Shown here piece by piece: positions 8,263 through 15,500 of a stretch of DNA of 43,583 bases; positions within the stretch are counted from its first letter, which is position 1, and each line of letters begins with the position of its first letter. Position numbers and translations under genes: made by a program. Below the pieces are notes generated by a model. The model was not told the origin of the DNA and ran no database searches. It worked only from the letters and a program-made list of their open reading frames with translations. The stretch spans positions 1-43,583 of the forward strand of contig CAKRIL010000024.1 of NCBI GenBank assembly GCA_934343915.1. Reading direction: 5' to 3'. The stretch is from an uncultured Lachnospiraceae bacterium (GTDB lineage Bacteria; Bacillota; Clostridia; Lachnospirales; Lachnospiraceae).

Positions 8263-9444
8263 TCATCGCATATTCTCCGCAGACTCGCAGACTTCCCTGA
8301 ATTTATCAAACTCCCGCAGGAACACATCGACGACCTCGGGTGCAAACTGCTTCCCTCGCTGCGATTTAATTTCCTCCTTTACTGCCTCAAGAGACCATGC
8401 TTCTTTATATGGTCTTTTTGATACCAAGGCATCGAACACGTCAGCGAGGGCAACACATCTTGCCGCCGGATGAATTTCCTCCCCTTTCAGACCATGATAG
8501 CCGGTTCCGTCCCACCTCTCATGGTGCTCGTAAGCTATGACTGCACCGAGCTGCATAAGCTCGCCCGGAGAATTTTCGAGCATTTTCTTTCCATAGTCAG
8601 TATGCTTTTTGACTATCTCGAACTCCTCGGGCGCGAGTTTTCCCGCCTTCTCAAGAATTTCAAGCGGAACAATAATCTTTCCGACATCGTGCATCTTAGA
8701 TGCTTGTGAAATCTTCCAGCTCTCCTCCTCCGAAATGCCAAGTCCGCGGCATATTATATCCGTGTACAACGCAACCCTCTTTACATGCGTTCCCGTATGC
8801 TCCGACTGTGACTCAATAATCTCCGACAATGACGTAAGGGTATTTTCCTGGTCAGCATACAACTCCTTGTTTTTTAACAGAACCCTTCCGACAAGAGCCT
8901 GCATTCTGTCAGCTATGAAGTACGCTGCCACAATAAAGGCGAACATTTCAAGAAGTCTTGGCAGAATTCCATACAAAACAACTCCCTTCAAAGTCACAAG
9001 CGGCTCGTCCGGCACAACCTTCAGTGCAAAGGCAGCCAGATGTGACACGATAAGCATAGGTATAGTGAGCACCGACACATAAATGACATATCTGTTCCTG
9101 CTGTAAAGGCATGCAATAACAAGCGGAAATGACAACATGAGTATAACATGGTACGACAACACAGCGTATTCCAGACCGGCCAGCACTACCAGCAGGAAAA
9201 GAATTATGTATCTCACCCATCCCTTATGAATTCCCAGGACATTATATAAAAGTGTGGGAAGCATATATATTATTATTGAAGCTGCCACGACGAACATGAG
9301 CATCTTCATCTCAATAATAAATATTCCAAGCACATTCAGCACACCTACAATAATCATAAATGCCACGTTTATCCTGCAAGCTGCCGCCACACGTCTGTCT
9401 GCCATCTCATCGTATTCTTTTATTATCGCTCCGGAGTAATCCAT
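8263..9444 (-). CDS. Membrane HD-GYP-type phosphohydrolase (GYH variant)
   Basis: Probable membrane sensor with a cyclic-dinucleotide phosphodiesterase-type output. Residues about 25-185 hold roughly six hydrophobic segments. Residues about 205-385 form the HD-GYP domain: SEHTGTHVKRVA, KMHDVGKI (HD pair), a later KKHTDYG, and HHERWDGTGYHGLKG. The family signature HHE..DG.GYP is present except that its last proline is histidine, a known kind of variation. No extracellular sensor domain beyond the membrane region is seen. The start at 9444 follows GGAG by 7 bases. It lies 19 bases behind the S1-domain gene, so it is probably cotranscribed with that gene and the PurF-like gene. Confidence 0.85.
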   Translation of the reverse strand: MDYSGAIIKEYDEMADRRVAAACRINVAFMIIVGVLNVLGIFIIEMKMLMFVVAASIIIYMLPTLLYNVLGIHKGWVRYIILFLLVVLAGLEYAVLSYHVILMLSFPLVIACLYSRNRYVIYVSVLTIPMLIVSHLAAFALKVVPDEPLVTLKGVVLYGILPRLLEMFAFIVAAYFIADRMQALVGRVLLKNKELYADQENTLTSLSEIIESQSEHTGTHVKRVALYTDIICRGLGISEEESWKISQASKMHDVGKIIVPLEILEKAGKLAPEEFEIVKKHTDYGKKMLENSPGELMQLGAVIAYEHHERWDGTGYHGLKGEEIHPAARCVALADVFDALVSKRPYKEAWSLEAVKEEIKSQRGKQFAPEVVDVFLREFDKFREVCESAENMR

Positions 9445-9463
9445 ACATAATCTCCTTCATTTG

Positions 9464-10363
9464 TTAAAAGCCCAGCTTCTTAAATAAATCTCCCATGCTT
9501 GTTCCAGTGCTCTCATTGCTCACATACTCTACGGGCTCCTCATCAACTTCCTTGTCGATCGCTTCGTTGACGTCCTTCATGGACAGACTTACCTTACCGT
9601 TCTCTATCTTCGTTATCTTAACGGTAACCTCCTGTCCTTCCTTGAGTGCATACTTAGGATGAACAAGCTTCTTAGGATAAGGAATCTGTGATATATGAAC
9701 AAGACCGCTCACGCCATCGCCTATATCAACAAATGCGCCATAATCCTTAAGGCTCTCAACCTTGCCATTCACTATTGAACCGACCGCAAGACGGCTCACC
9801 TGCTCGCTTCTCTGCTCCTCAAGCTTCTCCTGAAGAATCTCACGGCATGACAGAACAAGCTTCTCAGTCTCCTCATCAACAGTTATTATGACTGTATCCA
9901 CGGTCTGTCCTACATACTCTGCCGGATTTTCCACATAGTGAAGTGCAAGCTTAGATGCAGGTATGAATGCTCTGATACCGTCAAGGTAACATACAGCGCC
10001 CGCATTCACCGCCTCTGTTATCTTCACGCTCACTCTCTTTCCTTCAGCCTTCCACTCCTTGAACTTCTCCCACGAGGTCTCATGGCTTGCCTCTTTCCTG
10101 GAAAGTACTATATTGCCCGCTCCGTCATCAGTGGCAACAACTGCTGCCGTCACCTCGTCACCTACATGTACCTCCTCCAAGATTGAAAATCCCGGATTAT
10201 CAGAGAATTCATCAACCGCAATAAAACCCGGTGCATAATAATTAAGGTCAACAACGGCTCCATTCTCGTCAACGGATATTACGGTTCCCTTCACTATATC
10301 GCCAACTCTGAACTTCTTAAATGAAGCTTCATATAAATCCTTGTAATCTTCCATGCTTTCCAT
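9464..10363 (-). CDS. Three-domain S1 RNA-binding protein (RpsA-like)
   Basis: A 299-residue protein made of three S1-type OB folds: about 16-85 (FRVGDIVKGTVISVDENGAVVDL), about 100-170 (a degenerate repeat, KRVSVKITEAVNAGAVCYL) and about 190-260 (LAVGSIVNGKVESLKDYGAFVDI, GLVHISQI). The acidic C-terminal tail ends in MGDLFKKLGF. This is the short ribosomal-protein-S1-like form common in Firmicutes, thought to bind mRNA; whether it joins the ribosome is unknown. The start is ATG 10363, with AAGGTGG 8 bases upstream; the extended frame begins at a non-ATG codon. It is 44 bases behind the PurF-like gene. Confidence 0.88.
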   Translation of the reverse strand: MESMEDYKDLYEASFKKFRVGDIVKGTVISVDENGAVVDLNYYAPGFIAVDEFSDNPGFSILEEVHVGDEVTAAVVATDDGAGNIVLSRKEASHETSWEKFKEWKAEGKRVSVKITEAVNAGAVCYLDGIRAFIPASKLALHYVENPAEYVGQTVDTVIITVDEETEKLVLSCREILQEKLEEQRSEQVSRLAVGSIVNGKVESLKDYGAFVDIGDGVSGLVHISQIPYPKKLVHPKYALKEGQEVTVKITKIENGKVSLSMKDVNEAIDKEVDEEPVEYVSNESTGTSMGDLFKKLGF

Positions 10364-10407
10364 AATAACGACCACCTTTTTATTTTATTAAAAAAATTTT
10401 TTTGCGC

Positions 10408-11814
10408 TTATTCCCTGCCATCCCAGCAGTATGTACACAAACACTCATGAGGAAGCCCTGTCGCATCAAGCATATCATCCAGTCTGTTGAATCTGAGTGA
10501 TGTAAAATTAAGCTCTTTTCTAATCTCCTCAACCATGCATTCATATTTCTCAGATTCAGGGTCAGCATACTCCCTTAAAACCTCATCAGTCACATTGCCA
10601 TTCTCAAGCCGCTCTATTACACGTCTTGTTATCAGATCCATCTCCGAGGATGAACGTGAAAAATTGAGATACTTACAGCCGTACAGAAGCGGCGGACATG
10701 CAGGTCTTATATGAACTTCCCTTGCTCCGCTCTGATACAGGAACTCAGTTGTCTCACGAAGCTGTGTTCCTCGAACAATCGAATCATCTATGAGCAGAAG
10801 GCTCTTATCCTTTATAAGGTCATCAACCGCAAGGAGCTTCATCTTGGCAATGAGATTTCTCTTGCTCTGTATAGTCGGCATGAACGATCTCGGCCATGTC
10901 GGGGTATACTTGATAAAAGGTCTCGAAAACGGAATTCCCGATGCATTGGCATAGCCTACCGCATGTGCCGTACCTGAATCCGGTACACCTGCCACAATAT
11001 CAGGCTTCACATTGTCGCGCATTGCCATCTTGGCACCACAGTTATATCGCATCTGCTCCACGCTTATACCCTCGTATGAGCTTGCCGGATATCCATAATA
11101 AACCCACAAAAATGTACATATCTTCATATCCTTATTCGGATGTGCAAGCGTCACACAATTCTTCTCCGTTATAACTACAATCTCACCGGCGCCCAGCTCT
11201 CTGTAATCATTGTATCCAAGATTCTTATAAGCAAAGCTCTCAAATGAAGCACAGAAGCCATCCTCCTTGCGGCCTATAACCACCGGAGTTCTGCCGAATC
11301 TGTCACGCGCAGCATATATTCCCGCCTGATTCATAAGCAGAATAGACATGGAGCCATCTATCGACTCCTGCGCATATCTGATACCCTCAATCAGATTATC
11401 CTTCTGATTAATAAGTGCTGCCACCAGCTCTGTCGCATTAATCTCTCCTCCGCTCATCTCCAAAAAATGAGCATGTCCTTCATTAAAAAGCTTTTCAACC
11501 AGTTCATCATTATTATTAATCTTCCCTACCGTCGTTATGGCATAGGTGCCATGATGAGAACGTATAATGAGCGGCTGCGGCTCGTAATCCGATATACATC
11601 CGATTCCGTACACACCCTTCATATCATTGACATCCTTATCAAACTTCGTTCTAAACGGTGCATTCTCTATATTGTGAATCGCCCTGTTAAAGCCATCCTT
11701 GCCATACACCGCCATACCGCCGCGTCTTGTTCCCAGATGTGAATGATAATCAATACCGAAAAACAAATCAAACACACAATCATGCTGTGATGCAACACCA
11801 AAAAATCCGCCCAT
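10408..11814 (-). CDS. PurF-like amidophosphoribosyltransferase paralogue lacking the catalytic Cys
   Basis: Overall a PurF (468 residues): N-terminal Ntn-glutaminase fold, then a phosphoribosyltransferase domain with an intact PRPP loop LLIDDSIVRGTQ (about 340-351). PurF needs a cysteine as residue 2 after Met removal. Here the start is MGGFFGVAS, so Gly replaces it, and the usual HNGN loop reads TVGK (about 95-98). The glutaminase should therefore be inactive, while the transferase half looks sound. Cys233, Cys380 and the CLCTYC motif (458-463) match the positions of Bacillus-type [4Fe-4S] ligands. It may use ammonia, or be a regulatory or moonlighting paralogue. The start at 11814 follows AAGGAG. 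It heads an operon with the S1 and HD-GYP genes rather than with pur genes. Confidence 0.85.
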   Translation of the reverse strand: MGGFFGVASQHDCVFDLFFGIDYHSHLGTRRGGMAVYGKDGFNRAIHNIENAPFRTKFDKDVNDMKGVYGIGCISDYEPQPLIIRSHHGTYAITTVGKINNNDELVEKLFNEGHAHFLEMSGGEINATELVAALINQKDNLIEGIRYAQESIDGSMSILLMNQAGIYAARDRFGRTPVVIGRKEDGFCASFESFAYKNLGYNDYRELGAGEIVVITEKNCVTLAHPNKDMKICTFLWVYYGYPASSYEGISVEQMRYNCGAKMAMRDNVKPDIVAGVPDSGTAHAVGYANASGIPFSRPFIKYTPTWPRSFMPTIQSKRNLIAKMKLLAVDDLIKDKSLLLIDDSIVRGTQLRETTEFLYQSGAREVHIRPACPPLLYGCKYLNFSRSSSEMDLITRRVIERLENGNVTDEVLREYADPESEKYECMVEEIRKELNFTSLRFNRLDDMLDATGLPHECLCTYCWDGRE

Positions 11815-11858
11815 TGATTTCTAGTCTCCTTAATATTGTAAGATTCATATATAGTATA

Positions 11859-11887
11859 ATTATCGTGCTTTGCGGAGGATGTGTCAA
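11859..11887 (-). promoter_or_regulatory. Promoter of the PurF-like/S1/HD-GYP operon
   Basis: Minus strand TTGACA (11882-11887), 17-base spacer, GATAAT (11859-11864), about 45 bases before the PurF-like start. No purine riboswitch or PurR-type site is evident in the short leader. Confidence 0.8.
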
Positions 11888-11947
11888 TAGATTTGTGAAG
11901 ATTACATTAACTCTGTTTGTAAGCTATCTAATTTATTAATATTTTTC

Positions 11948-11976
11948 TTGCCTTATCCCATGTACTATGTTACGAT
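11948..11976 (+). promoter_or_regulatory. Promoter of Rpn-like gene, copy 1
   Basis: TTGCCT (11948-11953), 17-base spacer, TACGAT (11971-11976). The equivalent positions of copy 2 have TTGCCA-17-TATGAT, supporting its reality. It implies a leader of about 175 bases. Confidence 0.65.
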
Positions 11977-11982
11977 ACATTT

Positions 11983-12156
11983 AAAGCATGTTTCTTGATT
12001 TTCATTCAATTCTTTTTCATTGTCTTTATAAGACGTATTCAGGAGTCTATGCTTTATTCCCATCAAACCAGCAGAAGATACCTGAATTTGTTGACTTTTA
12101 AACCTAATTCAAGTCCATATAAGTATCTTCTGCACCACAATCTAAGGAGGTACTAT
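11983..12156 (+). promoter_or_regulatory. Conserved structured 5' leader of Rpn-like gene, copy 1
   Basis: Two pairings are conserved with copy 2. ATTCAGG (12037-12043) can pair with CCTGAAT (12081-12087). GCAGAAGATAC (12071-12081) is perfectly complementary to GTATCTTCTGC (12123-12133), just before the ribosome site AAGGAGG (12144-12150). The second 5' arm lies within the loop of the first, so the two form a pseudoknot or compete. AGGAG followed by ATGCTTTATTCCCAT (12049 on) could start a small upstream frame. In this copy that frame is continuous with the main gene. This explains most of the gap of more than 300 bases before the gene. Confidence 0.5.
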
Positions 12157-13059
12157 ATGAAACACCATTCAGCCACAGACAAACCACTCTTATCCGAATC
12201 ATCCGGCATTGCATCCGCTAACCGACAATACAAAGATACGGTATTCAGGATGCTCTTCTCGGACAAAAACAATCTTCTTGCATTGTACAATGCTGTATCA
12301 GGCTGTCACTACACCGATGCGGAAAAGCTTACCATCGTCACTATGGAAAATGCCATCTATCTCGGAATGAAAAACGACCTCGCATTTGTTCTTGACATGT
12401 CAATTTATCTGTATGAGCACCAGTCAACCGTTAATCCCAACATTCCCCTGCGTGACTTATTTTACATATCTGCGGAATACAGCAATCTCGTAAAAGACGA
12501 ATCGCTCTACTCTTCAACAGTCAAAAAGATTCCTACGCCACGCTTTTTCGTGTTCTATAACGGCACTGATGTGCAGAACGACAGACTTATCTACCGTCTC
12601 TCCGACGCATACATCAATAAAGCCTCTGAGCCAGACCTTGAGCTTAAAGTCACGGTGCTTAACATAAATGCAGGTCACAATGCCGAGCTTATGTCCGAAT
12701 GCGAAATTCTTCGAGAATACTCATTGTATGTTTCAAAGATTCGTGCTAATATAAAAATATATAATAATCTTGATAAAGCGGTCAAACACAGTATTGATGA
12801 ATGTATATCTGAGGGAATTCTAGCTGATTTCCTTAAGAAGAACCGCGCGGAGGTAATTATGACCAGCATATTTGAATACAACAAAGAAGAGGAAGAACGT
12901 AAGCTGCGCAGTGCTGAACGCGAAGCCGGATATGCAAAGGGAAAACTTGCGATGCTTATTCAGCTTGTAAACAATAATATAATTTCCACCACCGATGCTG
13001 CAAAGCAGATTAATATATCCGAAGAAGAATTTATTGAGAAAATGAATGAGTTTAAATAA
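12157..13059 (+). CDS. Rpn/PD-(D/E)XK nuclease-family (transposase-like) protein, copy 1
   Basis: 300-residue protein of the Rpn recombination-promoting nuclease / 'PD-(D/E)XK nuclease family transposase' group abundant in Lachnospiraceae. It starts with the family block NRQYKDTVFRMLF. The nuclease core is visible in KNDLAFVLDMSIYLYEHQS, with Asp and Glu-x-Gln in the expected order (about residues 72-90). RFFVFYNGT follows. The C-terminus has a charged coiled coil (EEEERKLRSAEREAGYAKG) and a small helix-turn-helix-like tail (TTDAAKQINISEEEF). The start at ATG 12157 has AAGGAGG 6 bases upstream; an in-frame extension to 11995 lies across the conserved leader and is not believed. These proteins are often multicopy but do not form insertion sequences with terminal repeats. 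Confidence 0.85.
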   Translation: MKHHSATDKPLLSESSGIASANRQYKDTVFRMLFSDKNNLLALYNAVSGCHYTDAEKLTIVTMENAIYLGMKNDLAFVLDMSIYLYEHQSTVNPNIPLRDLFYISAEYSNLVKDESLYSSTVKKIPTPRFFVFYNGTDVQNDRLIYRLSDAYINKASEPDLELKVTVLNINAGHNAELMSECEILREYSLYVSKIRANIKIYNNLDKAVKHSIDECISEGILADFLKKNRAEVIMTSIFEYNKEEEERKLRSAEREAGYAKGKLAMLIQLVNNNIISTTDAAKQINISEEEFIEKMNEFK

Positions 13060-13062
13060 TTA

Positions 13063-13110
13063 AAAAGACAGCCTTAATGCCCCGCAGTTCGGACATTAAG
13101 GCTGTCTTTT
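13063..13110. terminator. Bidirectional terminator, Rpn copy 1 / GTPase
   Basis: AAAAGACAGCCTTAATG (13063-13079) pairs perfectly over 17 bp with 13094-13110, which ends in TTTT. It serves both the plus-strand nuclease gene and the converging GTPase gene. Confidence 0.9.
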
Positions 13111-13131
13111 CCTAAATATAGTCTTTATAAA

Positions 13132-14163
13132 TTAACCAAATATACCCTGAAAGAATCCCTTAACAGCTCCAACGGCTCCTCCAAGCAGGTATCCCACTGC
13201 TCTTCCCGGAATGCCTAAAATATTCTCCCCAATGTATTTTCCATCTCTGGCACCATCCGATATTGCCCAAGCCAATGAATCAAGGAAACCGCTCTTTATC
13301 TCCTCTGCATAATCTTCATCCTCGTCATCATGCAGCCACATGTCATTATCAGGGTTGATATTGTCAGCTATAACAAATCTCTTATCCTTAGGAATGGACT
13401 TAATTATATAATACAAAAGCTTGGTGAGATTATACGGACGGCACTGCTCCCCGCCATCTTCCTTATATCCTGCACTGTAAACCACGGGGTCAACGGTAAC
13501 TCCGGTTCCATCGTATATCCTCTGCTGTACCGACTCAGCCTTTTCCTTAAGAAAATCAAGAAGCACTTCGTCAGGAGCATTCTCCTGTGAATTCCAATGT
13601 TTTCCCTTCATCGCAACATCAGCCTGATTAAGCCCAACAAGTATTCTACCATCTGTGTCTTCACCTAAACATGGTATAATCACATTGTTTATTAACTTAT
13701 ACGAAGTTCCCAAGTCCTTAGAAGAGGCATCAAGAATAACCATCACAAGGTCAATCAACGGCTTGCCTTCTTCATCTGTTTCGTTAAGTTTTTCCACAAG
13801 CATCTGATTATACTCCTCATCATTCTCAACACCATCTCCAAGACCCGGCGTGTCCCATATGGTTAAATTATCAAGTGTGTAGCTTTCAATGCTGTCCGTT
13901 TCTGGATTCACTCCCACACCCACTTTGGCAACATCCATATCAAACAGCGCATTGATGGTTGAACTTTTGCCGCTTCCGGTAGCTCCCACAAACATTATGT
14001 CGGCTTTTTTCTCACGCATTCTGCCTAGACACGACAGCCTATCATTTTTCTCATCGGTCGTCATATCCGAATCAGCTATGCTTCTCTCCAAAAGCTCGTA
14101 GATGCTCCTCTTGATTTCTCTCATATTATTCTTATCGCTAGTGTAGTTTAAAAAATTTGACAT
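13132..14163 (-). CDS. YeeP/YfjP/IRG-like GTPase
   Basis: 343-residue P-loop GTPase of the Era/septin-like superfamily, similar in layout to prophage-associated YfjP/YeeP GTPases. G1 is GATGSGKSS (60-68), G3 is DTPGLGDG (104-111), and G4 is NQAD (179-182) in place of NKXD. The effector region between G1 and G3 is short. The C-terminal 30 residues are glycine-rich and hydrophobic (GRAVGYLLGGAVGAVKGFFQGIFG), suggesting membrane contact. The start at 14163 follows AAAGGAGG. It is flanked by the two direct repeats carrying Rpn-like genes. Its promoter shares the WYL-associated TGACA-N5-TGTC element with the dynamin/HerA operon. This links it to that system by regulation; the exact function is unknown. 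Confidence 0.85.
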   Translation of the reverse strand: MSNFLNYTSDKNNMREIKRSIYELLERSIADSDMTTDEKNDRLSCLGRMREKKADIMFVGATGSGKSSTINALFDMDVAKVGVGVNPETDSIESYTLDNLTIWDTPGLGDGVENDEEYNQMLVEKLNETDEEGKPLIDLVMVILDASSKDLGTSYKLINNVIIPCLGEDTDGRILVGLNQADVAMKGKHWNSQENAPDEVLLDFLKEKAESVQQRIYDGTGVTVDPVVYSAGYKEDGGEQCRPYNLTKLLYYIIKSIPKDKRFVIADNINPDNDMWLHDDEDEDYAEEIKSGFLDSLAWAISDGARDGKYIGENILGIPGRAVGYLLGGAVGAVKGFFQGIFG

Positions 14164-14219
14164 ATATTGTCCTCCTTTATCTGACCTATTCTCAGGTTAT
14201 TTTGTAACCTTATAAATAT

Positions 14220-14251
14220 ATGTTATCAGACGAGTGCGACAGTATATGTCA
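14220..14251 (-). promoter_or_regulatory. Shared WYL-type promoter element, site A (GTPase gene)
   Basis: On the minus strand TGACAT (14246-14251) and TAACAT (14220-14225) are separated by 20 bases. TGACATATACTGTCG contains the dyad GACA-N5-TGTC overlapping the -35. The same arrangement, with the same 20-base spacer, occurs at 26201-26232 and 30659-30690. It lies 57-88 bases before the GTPase start. Confidence 0.7.
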
Positions 14252-14265
14252 TTGAAAAAATTTTC

Positions 14266-14294
14266 TTGCCATATTTTATGTACTATGATATGAT
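14266..14294 (+). promoter_or_regulatory. Promoter of Rpn-like gene, copy 2
   Basis: TTGCCA (14266-14271), 17-base spacer, TATGAT (14289-14294), aligned with the copy 1 promoter. It lies back to back with the GTPase promoter (site A), about 20 bases away. Confidence 0.65.
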
Positions 14295-14300
14295 ACTTTC

Positions 14301-14477
14301 AAAGCATATTTCTTGATTTCATTTATTTCTATTTTCACTAGTCTTAACAGGACATTTTCAGGAGTCTATGCTTTATTCCCATTGAACCAGCAGAAGATAC
14401 CTGAATATGTTGACTTATGGCACTAATTTTAAAGTTCATATATGTATCTTCCGCTCCACAATTCAAGGAGGTACTAT
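14301..14477 (+). promoter_or_regulatory. Conserved structured 5' leader of Rpn-like gene, copy 2
   Basis: TTCAGG (14357-14362) pairs with CCTGAA (14400-14405). GCAGAAGATAC (14390-14400) pairs with GTATCTTCCGC (14444-14454), with one A-C mismatch compared with copy 1. The loop sequence has drifted while the arms are kept. The upstream frame after AGGAG reads ATG CTT TAT TCC CAT TGA, a five-codon peptide (MLYSH) here. Confidence 0.5.
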
Positions 14478-15404
14478 ATGAAAAAGCAATCAGCAACAGA
14501 CAAATCTATTCCATCCGCATCACCTAACAGCGTATCCGTCAACCGACAGTACAAGGACACCGTGTTCAGGATGTTATTCTCTGATAGGAATAATCTTCTC
14601 GCCCTTTACAATGCTGTGTCAGGCTGCAATTACACCGATGCCGAAAAGCTCACCATCGTGACGCTTGAAAACGCCATCTATCTCGGAATGAAAAACGACC
14701 TCGCATTTGTTCTCGACATGTCAATCTATCTCTACGAGCACCAGTCAACCGTAAACCCCAACATTCCCCTGCGCGATTTATTTTACATATCTGCGGAATA
14801 CAGCAATCTCGTCAAAGACGAATCGCTCTACTCATCAGCCCTCAAGAAAATTCCTGCACCACGCTTCTTTGTATTCTATAACGGAACCGATTTTCAGGCT
14901 GACAGACTGATATACCGCCTCTCCGACGCATATATAAGCAAGATTTCCGATCCCGACCTAGAGCTCAAGGTTACCGTGCTCAACATAAACGCTGGACACA
15001 ACGCCGAGCTTATGTCCGAATGCGAAATTCTTCGAGAATACTCATTGTATGTTTCAAAAATTCGTGCTAATATGAAACTGTACAACAATCTTGACAAAGC
15101 GGTTAATCAAAGTATTGATGAGTGTATATCAGAAGGAATCCTCTCTGACTTTCTCAGGAAGAACCGCGCGGAGGTAATTATGACCAGCATATTTGAGTAT
15201 AACAAGGAAGAGGAGGAACGCAAGCTGCGCAGTGCTGAACGCGAAGCCGGGTATGCTGACGGGTTGGCGCATGGAGAAACTCGTGGAAGTATTAAAATGC
15301 TTATCCAGCTTGTAAACAATAATGTAATTTCCACCGCTGATGCCGCGAAGCAGATTAATATATCCGAAGAAGAATTTGTTGAGAAAATGAAGCAGAATCG
15401 ATAA
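14478..15404 (+). CDS. Rpn/PD-(D/E)XK nuclease-family (transposase-like) protein, copy 2
   Basis: 308-residue paralogue of the protein at 12157, with the same nuclease core (KNDLAFVLDMSIYLYEHQS), the same RFFVFYNGT block and the same C-terminal tail. It differs by a divergent N-terminus (KKQSATDKSIPSAS) and by about 8 extra residues containing DGLAHGETRGS after the coiled coil. The ATG at 14478 has AAGGAGG 6 bases upstream. Family activity is DNA cleavage that promotes recombination (known for Escherichia coli RpnA); for this protein that is inference. The close copy 3 kb away gives a substrate for homologous recombination that would delete or invert the GTPase gene between them. Confidence 0.85.
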   Translation: MKKQSATDKSIPSASPNSVSVNRQYKDTVFRMLFSDRNNLLALYNAVSGCNYTDAEKLTIVTLENAIYLGMKNDLAFVLDMSIYLYEHQSTVNPNIPLRDLFYISAEYSNLVKDESLYSSALKKIPAPRFFVFYNGTDFQADRLIYRLSDAYISKISDPDLELKVTVLNINAGHNAELMSECEILREYSLYVSKIRANMKLYNNLDKAVNQSIDECISEGILSDFLRKNRAEVIMTSIFEYNKEEEERKLRSAEREAGYADGLAHGETRGSIKMLIQLVNNNVISTADAAKQINISEEEFVEKMKQNR

Positions 15405-15410
15405 TAGCAA

Positions 15411-15456
15411 AGCAGCCGTAATGTCTGTTATAACAAGCATTACGGCTGTTGTTTTT
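15411..15456 (+). terminator. Terminator of Rpn-like gene, copy 2
   Basis: AGCAGCCGTAATG (15411-15423) pairs with CATTACGGCTGTT (15438-15450), followed by GTTTTT. The stem sequence differs from the copy 1 terminator. Confidence 0.85.
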
Positions 15457-15500
15457 ATTCAAGCTCTTTTGGCGTATGTATTAATCACACTGCTCCGCTT

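Larger units (their letters stand above)
11947..13059 (+). repeat. Direct repeat, copy 1 (promoter, leader and Rpn-like gene)
   Basis: A segment of about 1.1 kb closely similar, in the same orientation, to 14264-15404. Similarity starts at CTTGCC of the promoter and runs through the leader, the ribosome site (AAGGAGGTACTATATG in both) and the coding region. The GTPase gene lies between the copies. No terminal inverted repeats or target duplications are visible. Confidence 0.8.
14264..15404 (+). repeat. Direct repeat, copy 2 (promoter, leader and Rpn-like gene)
   Basis: Partner of 11947-13059. The coding parts are nearly identical in protein and clearly similar in DNA; the leader loops and the N-terminal 20 codons have diverged most. 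Copy 2 also has a 24-base insertion near the 3' end encoding about 8 extra residues (ADGLAHGETRG region). Confidence 0.8.

Noticed and set aside
11995..12156. In-frame upstream extension of the Rpn-like copy 1 gene (starting MIFIQFFF)
   Set aside because: It overlaps a leader conserved with copy 2, where the frame is closed by a stop, and the strong ribosome site AAGGAGG serves ATG 12157.
13132..14163. The lone GTPase as a third dynamin
   Set aside because: Its G4 is NQAD and the protein lacks a long helical stalk; the G domain is nearer to YfjP/YeeP/IRG-like GTPases.
11947..15404. A composite transposon made of two insertion sequences
   Set aside because: No terminal inverted repeats, target-site duplications or DDE/tyrosine/serine transposase motifs are visible; the flanking genes are Rpn/PD-(D/E)XK-type.
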